From NCBI GenBank assembly GCA_033852165.1, contig JAWSUZ010000038.1, forward strand, positions 1-64,000: a stretch of 64,000 nucleotides of DNA, read 5' to 3'. The translations under genes and the position numbers were made by a program. Under the pieces are notes generated by a model that was not told the origin of the DNA, ran no database searches, and was given only the letters and a program-made list of their open reading frames with translations. Source of the DNA: Agarilytica sp033852165 (GTDB lineage: Bacteria > Pseudomonadota > Gammaproteobacteria > Pseudomonadales > Cellvibrionaceae). Position 1 is the stretch's first letter; the number at the start of each line of letters is the position of its first letter. Shown here one piece after another: positions 1 through 8,248 of this stretch.

Positions 1-963
1 CGCCGGATGCGGTTGGCAAAACGAGAAAGTATTTCATTGTCTAGAAACGCTAAAAAAGCGGATAAAAAAGAAAGTGAATTTCACGTTAGTTCAAGCGAAT
101 TTCCTTCTGGGGGAGCCAGGGTTGTCAGTGTGCGGAATGAAAAAGATGCTGGTGATTTCAATGATAGCGTTAAAAAAGGTTTTGAATCCAAACGTGTTAC
201 GGCTGGTGCTCCTCGGCGTATACCAGAGCAGGTGTCTCTCAATCTAGAAGAATCTGTTCCGATGCTTATGGATTCTGTTGGAGAGGTAGAAGAAATTACC
301 GGTGAAGATGATTATAGTGATTCTAGAGAGCCGACAATCGGCAATCTAGAAGATTTGCAGGATGCTGATTCGAATACGGATTCTCCCCCTATTTCAAATG
401 AAAATATTGAGTCGTTAGATCGCCCGATAGAAGCTGTTGAGCCGGTGCAGAGTGTTAAGGACGATCGCAGTAGTCGTAAAAACAGTCGCGAGTCTGGTGA
501 ATCAGATGAGGTGGCGGAGCAATACGAAGAGCCTGATGAAGTTCTAATTATGAATGTTATGGCTAAACCCGGTCAGCGTATTAATGGTAGCGAACTCTTG
601 TCAGCGCTTATGACCGAAGGTTTAAAATTTGGCGATATGGATATTTTTCATCGGCACAAAGATAACGATGGAGATGGTCCTATTTTGTATAGTCTCGCCA
701 ACATGGTTGTTCCGGGGACTTTTAGTCTTGCTGCGATGGATGATTTTAAAACTCCAGGTATTAGTATTTTCTTAGGTCTGCCTGTGGCTGATGATAGCCT
801 CGCGGTATACAACGATATGGCCACAACAGCACAAAATCTAGCGGCTCAACTAAACGCGGATTTAAAGGATGAAAACCGTAGTGTTATGACGAGCCAAACC
901 ATTGAACATGGTCGTCAACGTGTTATTGAATACGAAAGAAAGCGTAAGCTTGCTCGTGCGTGA
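1..963 (+). CDS. zipA: Cell division protein ZipA, 5' end outside window
   Basis: ZipA tethers FtsZ filaments to the inner membrane at the division site. The visible C-terminal ~135 residues match the FtsZ-binding ZipA fold (segments VLIMNVMAKPG, GDMDIFHRH, LANMVVPGTF, TPGISIFLGLP). This follows a long acidic, low-complexity linker (about residues 15-175), as usual for the family. The window begins inside the gene: the first codons read Arg-Arg-Met-Arg, which fits the conserved GWRRMR segment just after the N-terminal membrane helix of ZipA, so the ATG at position 7 is internal and the membrane anchor lies upstream. ligA follows after 136 bp, the common zipA-ligA order of gammaproteobacteria. 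Confidence 0.93.
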   Translation, partial: RRMRLAKRESISLSRNAKKADKKESEFHVSSSEFPSGGARVVSVRNEKDAGDFNDSVKKGFESKRVTAGAPRRIPEQVSLNLEESVPMLMDSVGEVEEITGEDDYSDSREPTIGNLEDLQDADSNTDSPPISNENIESLDRPIEAVEPVQSVKDDRSSRKNSRESGESDEVAEQYEEPDEVLIMNVMAKPGQRINGSELLSALMTEGLKFGDMDIFHRHKDNDGDGPILYSLANMVVPGTFSLAAMDDFKTPGISIFLGLPVADDSLAVYNDMATTAQNLAAQLNADLKDENRSVMTSQTIEHGRQRVIEYERKRKLARA

Positions 964-1099
964 ATTTGGGTGTAAGCAACGCTCTCACGCAGGGTAATCA
1001 CGGTCAGTAATTTGAGATACGCTTCGATGCGTTAACTCTATTGATCTTTATAGTGCGAGGCTGGTTGATTTGCAGCCTACATACAAAGAGGAAATGTAA

Positions 1100-3139
1100 A
1101 TGGCGTCTATAGATGCGGCGTTAGATAAAGCCAAGGAGCGTCTAGAAGCCCTTAAATCCGAGTTAAATTATCATGGGCATCGTTACTATGTTCTTGACGC
1201 TCCAGAAGTTCCCGACGCGGAATACGATCGCCTCTTTCACGAATTAAAGGCGCTTGAAGAAACCTATCCTGATTTGATCTCATCCGATTCTCCGACACAG
1301 CGTGTGGGCGGAGTCCCTGTCAGTGATTTTGCATCGATAAAACACGAAATTCCTATGCTGTCATTGGGCAATGTTTTTGATGCAGATGAACTAATTACAT
1401 TCGATGAACGAGTGAAGGATAGGCTTAAATCAGACAGCGAAATCGAATATGCCTGTGAACCAAAATATGATGGAATTGCCGTCAGCCTTTTGTATAAAAA
1501 CGGTCTTTTAGAGCGAGGTGCCACGCGCGGTGATGGACAAACAGGCGAAGATATTACGCAGAATGTGCGTACGATTGGTTCTATACCGATGCGTTTGCTT
1601 GGCTCTGGATACCCCAAAACATTAGAAGTGCGTGGCGAAATCTATATGCCTCGCGACGGCTTTAATGCCTTGAATAAAAAAGCTATCGAGAGAGAAGAAA
1701 AAACCTTTGTGAATCCGCGCAATGCTGCGGCAGGGAGCTTGCGACAAAAAGATTCTGCTGTCACGGCGACGCGCCCTCTGGAGATGTGTGCCTACAATGT
1801 GGGTTGGTATGACGATGGAGAATTACCCCCCACGCATTTGGAAATTTTATCTCGGTTAGGCGATTGGGGTTTTCTGGTCAGTAATTTTCGGCGTAACGCG
1901 CAAGGGATCGCCGAATGCATAGAATATATCGATTATTTAGGTCGTGAGCGGATGAGCATGCCGTTTGATATTGACGGTATTGTTTTTAAGGTTAACGATA
2001 TTGAAATTCAGCAAACTCTAGGCTTTATTTCTCGTGCCCCTCGATGGGCTATGGCTTACAAGTTTCCCGCTCAAGAAGAAATGACCCTACTTAATGACGT
2101 GAAGTACCAGGTGGGGCGCACAGGTGCGATTACGCCAGTCGCAAAAGTAGAGCCTGTGTTTGTTGGCGGTGTTACGGTTTCAAATGTCACTTTACATAAT
2201 CGAGATGAAATTGAGCGCCTTGATTTACATGTAGGGGATACCGTGATCGTCAGGCGGGCTGGAGATGTTATTCCTCAAATTGTCTCTGTTGTTGAATCTA
2301 AGCGTGTAGACGGCGCGATTCCGGTTAGTTTTCCCGACTGTTGTCCCGTTTGTGGCTCCCCAATTTCAACTAAGGAGGGCGAGGTTATCTATCGTTGTAG
2401 TGGCGGTATTGTTTGCGAGGCTCAAGGTAAAGAAGCCATTAAGCACTTTGCTTCTCGCAACGCTATGGATATCGATGGCCTTGGCGACAAAATTGTTGAG
2501 CAGCTTGTTGACGAAAAATTCATACATTCCATTGCCGATTTATATTCACTTCAGAAAGATGCACTTGTTGGTTTAGAGCGCATGGGGCAAAAATCAGTTG
2601 AAAATTTGTTGACTGCAATCGACAGCAGTAAAAGTACGACCTTGGCGCGCTTTCTCTTTGCTCTCGGCATAAGAGAGGTTGGGCAAACCACGGGCCGAAA
2701 TTTGGCGCAGGCTTTCGGATCGCTGAATAAAATTAGAGGCGCGAGCTTAGAAGACTTACAAGCTGTTAACGATATTGGTCCTATTGCTGCAAATTACGTC
2801 GTTGAATTTTTTGCCCAAGAAAAGAACAATATAATTGTTGATACGTTATTGGCCGAGGGTATTTGCTGGGATGATGTTGTTGTTCCGGCTATTGAGGTTC
2901 AGCCTCTACTTGGAAAGACCTATGTACTGACGGGCACTTTAGAGACAATGACGAGAGATGAAGGTAAGGAAAAGCTTCAGAGTTTGGGCGCTAAAGTGTC
3001 GGGCAGTGTTTCGTCAAAAACACATTGCCTTATTGCCGGGCCTGGTGCCGGTTCAAAGTTAGCAAAAGCTGAATCGTTAAATATAGAAATCCTAGATGAA
3101 GGTGCATTTGTCGAATTACTTGCGGAGTATGGAGGGTGA
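1100..3139 (+). CDS. ligA: NAD-dependent DNA ligase LigA
   Basis: Seals nicks between Okazaki fragments and in repair, using NAD+. It has 679 residues, the normal length. The adenylation motif KYDG is at residues 122-125 (nucleophile Lys122). The OB-fold, a four-Cys zinc finger (CCPVC...C...C, about 406-430), helix-hairpin-helix repeats and a C-terminal BRCT domain (about 600-679, starting LLGKTYVLTGTL) follow in the standard order. An AAAGAGGAAA Shine-Dalgarno lies just before the ATG. The last codons overlap the GTG start of the next gene by 4 bp, so the two are probably translationally coupled. Confidence 0.98.
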   Translation: MASIDAALDKAKERLEALKSELNYHGHRYYVLDAPEVPDAEYDRLFHELKALEETYPDLISSDSPTQRVGGVPVSDFASIKHEIPMLSLGNVFDADELITFDERVKDRLKSDSEIEYACEPKYDGIAVSLLYKNGLLERGATRGDGQTGEDITQNVRTIGSIPMRLLGSGYPKTLEVRGEIYMPRDGFNALNKKAIEREEKTFVNPRNAAAGSLRQKDSAVTATRPLEMCAYNVGWYDDGELPPTHLEILSRLGDWGFLVSNFRRNAQGIAECIEYIDYLGRERMSMPFDIDGIVFKVNDIEIQQTLGFISRAPRWAMAYKFPAQEEMTLLNDVKYQVGRTGAITPVAKVEPVFVGGVTVSNVTLHNRDEIERLDLHVGDTVIVRRAGDVIPQIVSVVESKRVDGAIPVSFPDCCPVCGSPISTKEGEVIYRCSGGIVCEAQGKEAIKHFASRNAMDIDGLGDKIVEQLVDEKFIHSIADLYSLQKDALVGLERMGQKSVENLLTAIDSSKSTTLARFLFALGIREVGQTTGRNLAQAFGSLNKIRGASLEDLQAVNDIGPIAANYVVEFFAQEKNNIIVDTLLAEGICWDDVVVPAIEVQPLLGKTYVLTGTLETMTRDEGKEKLQSLGAKVSGSVSSKTHCLIAGPGAGSKLAKAESLNIEILDEGAFVELLAEYGG

Positions 3140-3744
3140 GTTATTACCGGTTGGGTTTCATATTGCTCTTTACTTTGCTTTTGGGAGCGTGTGTCAGTTC
3201 ACCGCCGAAGCACCTTGATAACCTGTGCGATATCTTTGATGAAAAAAACGGTTGGTATAAAGATGCCCGACAAGCGTCAAAGAAATGGGGTATTCCGATT
3301 GGGACCAATATGGCGTTTATGCATCAAGAGTCTCGTTTTGTAGCAAAGGCAAAACCGCCTCGGACTAAGATCTTCGGTTTTATTCCTGGGCCTCGAACAA
3401 GCAGTGCTTATGGCTATTCTCAGGCGAAAAAAGAAACCTGGCAATGGTATAAGAAATCATCTGGGCATCGAGGCGCTGACCGAAATGACTTTGATGATGC
3501 TATCGACTTTGTTGCGTGGTACAACCACATCAGTGTAACGAAGCGAAAAATTCCAGTGACAGACCCTTATGCGCTTTATTTGGCATATCACGAGGGTCAT
3601 GGTGGATACGCTCGCGGCACTTATAACAAAAAACCCTGGTTAAAAAAGGTCGCTTTAAATGTTGCAAAAAGAGCACGTCGTTATGATGCTCAGCTAAAAA
3701 AATGTGAAAATCGTTTAGGATCATCTTGGTGGTGGCCATTTTAA
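3136..3744 (+). CDS. Lysozyme-like (transglycosylase SLT-type) lipoprotein
   Basis: A 202-residue predicted lipoprotein: hydrophobic signal segment ending in the lipobox LLGAC, lipidated Cys19. The mature part looks like a small lytic-transglycosylase fold: HQESRF places a candidate catalytic glutamate at Glu65, followed by AYGYSQ, which resembles the GLMQ motif of SLT domains, and later LAYHEGHGGY. The likely role is peptidoglycan cleavage at the outer membrane. It starts with GTG, overlapping the ligA stop (GTGA). A GGAGG sits almost against the start, which suggests re-initiation from ligA. The fold call rests on motifs only. Confidence 0.75.
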   Translation: MSYYRLGFILLFTLLLGACVSSPPKHLDNLCDIFDEKNGWYKDARQASKKWGIPIGTNMAFMHQESRFVAKAKPPRTKIFGFIPGPRTSSAYGYSQAKKETWQWYKKSSGHRGADRNDFDDAIDFVAWYNHISVTKRKIPVTDPYALYLAYHEGHGGYARGTYNKKPWLKKVALNVAKRARRYDAQLKKCENRLGSSWWWPF

Positions 3745-3780
3745 TTTGAAACAACCTGAAGCCTAAGTGAGGGCGTAGCG

Positions 3781-4203
3781 ATGAAGGATCAAGAATCTAT
3801 TGTGTATGGTTGCATCAAAGATGTCGCCAGTGAACAGCTTGATGCAGGCCGACGCCAAAATAATCGGCAGGCTATGTTGGGCTTGCCTAGTGCCGAAGAG
3901 TGGCCGCACCTTTGCCGGGAAATGTTTGCTTTACCGCGTGTTGAGGTTGGTGTGGACAGTTATTTAACCGAGGTTATGCATTTTGGCGCTTCGTATAGGG
4001 CGATTGAATATGAATGGACTGAATGGATGAAGCGTTTTGAAGGTTTACTGGATAGTTTGTACTGGGTGTCAGCTGTTGTGCATTTGGAAACAGAGCTGTC
4101 TGGCGTGCATACTTTTACTTGGGAAAGCATGACAAATGGCCATGTTCCGGGAGCGGGGCGCCAAACTATTCATTGCGAATGGACGCAAGAAAAAATATTT
4201 TAG
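3781..4203 (+). CDS. Conserved hypothetical protein, 140 aa
   Basis: I do not recognise this family. It is a soluble protein rich in Trp and Glu with no signal peptide or membrane segment. The only notable patterns are the N-terminal half with a QLDAGRRQNNRQAMLGLP stretch and the Trp-rich EYEWTEWMKRFEG. A GTGAGGG Shine-Dalgarno precedes the ATG. It lies 36 bp after the lipoprotein gene on the same strand, so it could be the last member of a ligA operon. Codon use looks like the neighbours. Confidence 0.6.
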   Translation: MKDQESIVYGCIKDVASEQLDAGRRQNNRQAMLGLPSAEEWPHLCREMFALPRVEVGVDSYLTEVMHFGASYRAIEYEWTEWMKRFEGLLDSLYWVSAVVHLETELSGVHTFTWESMTNGHVPGAGRQTIHCEWTQEKIF

Positions 4204-4532
4204 ATTGTTATGATTTCAATTGAGATTAAAAGGTTGAATGGCGAGGCTATTGCCCAATAATACTCTTAAGGTGGTTTTTTTCGATATTGACGTTGTTTTT
4301 TTGACGGCAAAGTGAATATTGCAATATCTATGGCAGAGTAAGCGCGGGTTAAGTTATTAGGATATTGCCCTTGGAGAAAATTTTAGGTGTTTCAATTTCT
4401 CCAAGTGTATCTTTGCCGATTACAACCTGTTGTTTGGGGCGTGATACGATTTCGCGTTGAGGTATGTAATCTACAATTAATAAAAGACTATAGGGCTATG
4501 ACATGGCCTTTACTAACTAATGGCATCTTTGA
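4204..4532. other. Intergenic region with a perfect 9-bp hairpin
   Basis: 329 bp without a credible gene. TTGGAGAAA at 4371-4379 is mirrored by TTTCTCCAA at 4396-4404 with a 16-nt loop; no T-run follows, so it is not an obvious terminator. Two TTGACG hexamers lie near 4286-4312, but neither has a convincing -10 partner. Confidence 0.4.
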
Positions 4533-4838
4533 ATGAAGTTTAAAATTCGGTTTCAGCGACGTTATAGCGTATTTATTACGATTATTGCCTGTGCGTCCTC
4601 TATTCTTATGTTAGTTAAACGTTTTGGTTTTCCTGAAGAGGATGTGGTGCAAATTGTCTGGATTTGCGTGGGTTTTCTAGTCGCTATTATTTGTGTTGCT
4701 GCGCCAGTAGCTTTTATTAGCCGCTGGCTCTCAGACCGTTCTGAGAAAGATTTCTTTAACGATCTGGAAGAGCGGGAAAAGCCGGGTCGGAAAAGACCGG
4801 AGCAGACACCTATAATAGATAAAAACGAGCTAAGCTAA
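4533..4838 (+). CDS. Small two-helix membrane protein, unknown
   Basis: 101 residues with two predicted membrane helices (about 12-28 and 39-62) and a charged C-terminal tail rich in Glu, Lys and Pro. I do not recognise the family. Its TAA stop shares one base with the ATG of the AraC-type regulator (TAATG), so the two are translationally coupled and probably act together, for example as a membrane partner of the regulator. That pairing is inference. Confidence 0.6.
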   Translation: MKFKIRFQRRYSVFITIIACASSILMLVKRFGFPEEDVVQIVWICVGFLVAIICVAAPVAFISRWLSDRSEKDFFNDLEEREKPGRKRPEQTPIIDKNELS

Positions 4839-5881
4839 TGCCACAATTCTTTGTTCCTGTTCAATATGTTCATCGAATGCTTGAACTTGCCAAGAAATCG
4901 CTTGGTAACTACGAAGAGCTTTTGTCCCAGCTCGATATCGATGAAAATTATTTTTCGAATAATAATAAAATACCAGCCCTAAAGTACGGCGAAATATGCC
5001 AGTTAGTTATGAGGCATACGCAAAATGAGTGGTTTGGTGTTTTTGCTGAAGGCAAAGTTCCTCTCGGCGCTTTTCGAATAATGTGTTTGACCTTATTGAG
5101 TTGCAGCGATCTTCGGCAGACAATTTTTCGGGGCAGTGAGTTTGCTGAAATTTGCCGTGGATTAATGGTTCGTTATTTATTAACGAATGAAGGTGATATG
5201 GCAGTCCTGACTCTAAAACCCTCGCGATCAATGCCTGTGGCTGAGTTTGATCTCAAAGTGGCAGCGGCTTCACCGGATAGCATTATGGCTTCATTAATTA
5301 TGCAGCATCGTTTGGCTGAGTGGTTGATTGGCATGGATATACCGCTTGAAAATATCTCTGTGACTTTTTCTCGTGAGCAGCACGGGCCAACTTTTGCTTT
5401 TCCTAAGGCGGCAACGGTTAAGTATGGCGAGGCGGAAAATTCATATAGTTATGATATGAAATATCTCGATTATCCCGTTGTGCAAAATCAGGCGAATTTG
5501 ATGGCCTATTTACGTACTGCTCCTTCCCACTTGGTGACGGAAGATCCGAATCACGTTAGTACTTCTGATAAAGTTAGAAATCTTTTGAATAAGGATGTGA
5601 GTGGTAACATGCCATCTGCTGAAATGGTGGCGTCGCAACTTAATATCTCAGTTACAACATTGCGGCGTCAGCTTCAGAAGGATGATACGTCGTATCAAAA
5701 ATTAAAGGATGAATGCCGAATGGCAGCAGCATTTCACTATTTAGGCTGTCTGGATCTTTCGAATAATGTCATTGCTGAAATGTTGGGCTTTGATGAGCCT
5801 AGTGCCTTTTTCCGCTCTTTTAAGAAGTGGACGGGTCAAACCCCAGGGGAATATCGTTCAAGGATTGGTCAGGATGCCTAA
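4838..5881 (+). CDS. AraC-family transcriptional regulator
   Basis: 347 residues. The N-terminal ~200 residues resemble the arabinose-binding-like ligand domain of the OruR/ArgR-type AraC subgroup. The C-terminal ~100 residues form the double helix-turn-helix: MVASQLNISVTTLRRQLQ is the first recognition unit, and AEMLGFDEPSAFFRSFKKW with the following TPGEYR is the classic AraC signature. The ligand is unknown. A lipid-related signal is suggested only by position, since the next gene, 288 bp on, is an acyl-CoA dehydrogenase. It overlaps the preceding membrane protein by one base. Confidence 0.9.
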   Translation: MPQFFVPVQYVHRMLELAKKSLGNYEELLSQLDIDENYFSNNNKIPALKYGEICQLVMRHTQNEWFGVFAEGKVPLGAFRIMCLTLLSCSDLRQTIFRGSEFAEICRGLMVRYLLTNEGDMAVLTLKPSRSMPVAEFDLKVAAASPDSIMASLIMQHRLAEWLIGMDIPLENISVTFSREQHGPTFAFPKAATVKYGEAENSYSYDMKYLDYPVVQNQANLMAYLRTAPSHLVTEDPNHVSTSDKVRNLLNKDVSGNMPSAEMVASQLNISVTTLRRQLQKDDTSYQKLKDECRMAAAFHYLGCLDLSNNVIAEMLGFDEPSAFFRSFKKWTGQTPGEYRSRIGQDA

Positions 5882-5927
5882 GTCACGCAGTGACACGGTG
5901 TAGGTCTATACTCTAGTGTGATTTATT

Positions 5928-5940
5928 GACAGAAACTGTC
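5928..5940. promoter_or_regulatory. Operator-like palindrome over a TTGACA hexamer
   Basis: GACAG-AAA-CTGTC is a perfect 5-bp inverted repeat that overlaps TTGACA (5926-5931), a consensus -35 box, upstream of the acyl-CoA dehydrogenase. No good -10 sits at 17 bp; the nearest AT-rich candidates are at 19-20 bp. It could be a repressor site on a weak promoter. This is inference from sequence only. Confidence 0.3.
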
Positions 5941-5995
5941 GCGGAAACACCTATTTAAGTGGCGCCTAATTTTAGTATAGTGCTCTAATAGCCGG

Positions 5996-6030
5996 ACGAA
6001 AGGAAAAAGAGCCTTTCTTTTTCCTTTCGT
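5996..6030. other. Perfect 15-bp stem-loop ahead of acyl-CoA dehydrogenase
   Basis: ACGAAAGGAAAAAGA (5996-6010), loop GCCTT, then its exact reverse complement (6016-6030). The stem is strong but no T-run follows it on the plus strand. It could stop read-through from the AraC gene, or be a leader structure for the downstream gene 140 bp away. Confidence 0.6.
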
Positions 6031-6169
6031 TAGTATCAACCAATAAGCGTAATAGTTTGTATATCCTTTCGATATGCGGGTTCTTTGTTAATCAACATGA
6101 CGTTTTTGGTAATTGAATCTAAAATTAAAGGAAGGCCGAATAGGCTGCAACACGACTGAGGATAGCTGT

Positions 6170-7957
6170 ATGGTTGATTACAAAGTACCTATGCGGGATA
6201 TGCAATTCGTCATGAACGAAATCTTGGATTTCGATTCCCATTATGACCGTATAGGAAAAGGCGACGACGCGTCTCCTGATCTTGTTGCAGCGATCATGGA
6301 GGAGTGTTCCAAGTTTTCTGAAAATGTTATTGGCCCTCTTAATGCTTCTGGTGATGCGCAGGGTTGTACTTGGGATGATGGCGAAGTTACGACGCCAGAT
6401 GGATTTAAGGAGGCATATCAACAGTATGTTGAGGCGGGTTGGCCCTCAATGACTCACAATCCCGAAGTGGGCGGGCAAGGTTTGCCCGAATCTTTAGGGA
6501 CTATTCTTAGCGAAATGCACGGTTCTGCCAACTGGTCATGGGGTATGTACCCCGGCTTGTCCCATGGTTGTATGAAAACGATTGAGCTGCATGGTACGCA
6601 AGATCAAAAAGATATCTATTTAACAAAATTAGTTGAAGGCAGTTGGACTGGCACCATGTGCTTAACTGAAGCCCACTGTGGCAGTGACTTGGGAATGCTG
6701 CGAACGAAAGCCGAGTCCCATGTTGATGGCTCCTATCGAATTAGCGGCACAAAAATATTTATTTCTGCCGGTGAGCACGATATGGCGGAGAACATTATTC
6801 ATATTGTCTTGGCTAGGTTACCGGATGCGCCTGAAGGGACAAAAGGAATTTCGTTATTTGTGGTGCCAAAGTTTTTACCTGATGCCAATGGCGAGTTGGG
6901 TGAACGAAATGGCGTTAGCTGTGGTTCTCTTGAACATAAAATGGGTATTCATGGTAACGCTACATGCGTAATGAATTTTGATGGCGCGACGGGTTTTTTG
7001 ATTGGACCTCCTAACCGTGGCCTCTATTGTATGTTTACCTTTATGAATACCGCGCGTATCGGCACAGCAATTCAAGGCTTAGCTCATGCTGAAGTGGGGT
7101 ATCAAAAATCACTAGAATACGCAAAAGATCGAACGCAATTTCGCTCCCTTTCTGGTCCTAAAAACCCAGATGGCCCCGCCGACCCCATTATCTGGCACGC
7201 AGATGTTCGTCGTATGATTCTGACTCAAAAAGCGTTTGCTGAAGGCGGTCGCATGCTGATTTATTTTGCTTCGCAACTAGTGGATATCGAACATTGCGCG
7301 CAAAGTGATGAGGAAAAAGAAGAGGCTGTAGAGTTGTTGGCATTATTAACGCCAATAGCCAAGGCGTTTTTAACGGAAACAGGGTATGAATCGGCAAATC
7401 TTGGCATGCAGTGTTTCGGTGGTCATGGCTATATTAGAGAGTGGGGGGTTGAGCAAAACGTCCGAGATTGTCGAATAGCGATGTTGTATGAGGGGACTAC
7501 TGGAATACAGGCCCTCGATTTATTGGGTCGAAAAATTTTAATGAAGCAAGGTGAAACACTTAAGCGTTTCACTAAAATTATTCACAAGTTTTGTCAAGAA
7601 AATGCGAATAACGCAGAAATGACAGAGTATTTAGAGCCGCTTGCCGCCGCAAATAAACAGTGGGGTGAGTTGACGATGCATATTGGGCTTGCCGCAGTGG
7701 AAAAACCAGAAGAAGTCAGTGCTGCGAGCGTGGATTACTTAATGTTCTCGGGTTATGTAACCCTAGCGTATTTTTGGGCGCGAGCTGCACTTGTTGCTCA
7801 GGCGCAGGTAAATTCTACGGAAGCTCCATTTTATAAAGGAAAAATTAAGACTGCGCGCTTTTATTACCAGAGAATATTACCTCGTATCGAATCGTTGGTG
7901 GTAACGATGAAGTCTGGGGCTGGAAACTTAATGGATTTTGAATTAAACGAAATGTAA
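6170..7957 (+). CDS. Acyl-CoA dehydrogenase, long (~600 aa) type
   Basis: An FAD enzyme for the first step of fatty-acid beta-oxidation. 595 residues: helical N-domain, middle beta domain (MCLTEAHCGSDLGMLRTKA and ISGTKIFISAGEHD), helical C-domain (QCFGGHGYIREWGVEQ, DCRIAMLYEGTTGIQ with the usual catalytic Glu region), then an extra C-terminal domain typical of this long class. The ATG at 6170 is chosen because MVDYKVPMRDMQFV matches the family N-terminus and GAGG sits 9 bp upstream; the TTG at 6113 would add an unlikely 19-residue leader. A terminator follows directly. Confidence 0.93.
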   Translation: MVDYKVPMRDMQFVMNEILDFDSHYDRIGKGDDASPDLVAAIMEECSKFSENVIGPLNASGDAQGCTWDDGEVTTPDGFKEAYQQYVEAGWPSMTHNPEVGGQGLPESLGTILSEMHGSANWSWGMYPGLSHGCMKTIELHGTQDQKDIYLTKLVEGSWTGTMCLTEAHCGSDLGMLRTKAESHVDGSYRISGTKIFISAGEHDMAENIIHIVLARLPDAPEGTKGISLFVVPKFLPDANGELGERNGVSCGSLEHKMGIHGNATCVMNFDGATGFLIGPPNRGLYCMFTFMNTARIGTAIQGLAHAEVGYQKSLEYAKDRTQFRSLSGPKNPDGPADPIIWHADVRRMILTQKAFAEGGRMLIYFASQLVDIEHCAQSDEEKEEAVELLALLTPIAKAFLTETGYESANLGMQCFGGHGYIREWGVEQNVRDCRIAMLYEGTTGIQALDLLGRKILMKQGETLKRFTKIIHKFCQENANNAEMTEYLEPLAAANKQWGELTMHIGLAAVEKPEEVSAASVDYLMFSGYVTLAYFWARAALVAQAQVNSTEAPFYKGKIKTARFYYQRILPRIESLVVTMKSGAGNLMDFELNEM

Positions 7958-7970
7958 GAAAGAGTAATTA

Positions 7971-7996
7971 AGCCGATGCCTATCATCGGCTTTTTA
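7971..7996 (+). terminator. Rho-independent terminator
   Basis: AGCCGATG, 5-nt loop, CATCGGCT, then a run of T. It sits 14 bp after the acyl-CoA dehydrogenase stop codon. Confidence 0.9.
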
Positions 7997-8248
7997 GTTC
8001 TAGTCAATATTATATTTATTGGGCGGTGGTAAAGTAAGTCTAAGGACGGTTTAAACTGGTTCCTGTATTTGTCGTTAGTGTAATGATGTTAAGCACGGTA
8101 ACTAACGATTACGCAAGGAGTGAACGATATGCTCTGGCGTGCAGAGGTAAGCAGTTTGAATTGACAGTTAAATACTAATTATTGGTTAATAATGGTATAA
8201 CCGGATTCGGCGCATACTCATAAAGCCATGTGATACGGAGTTTAAAAA

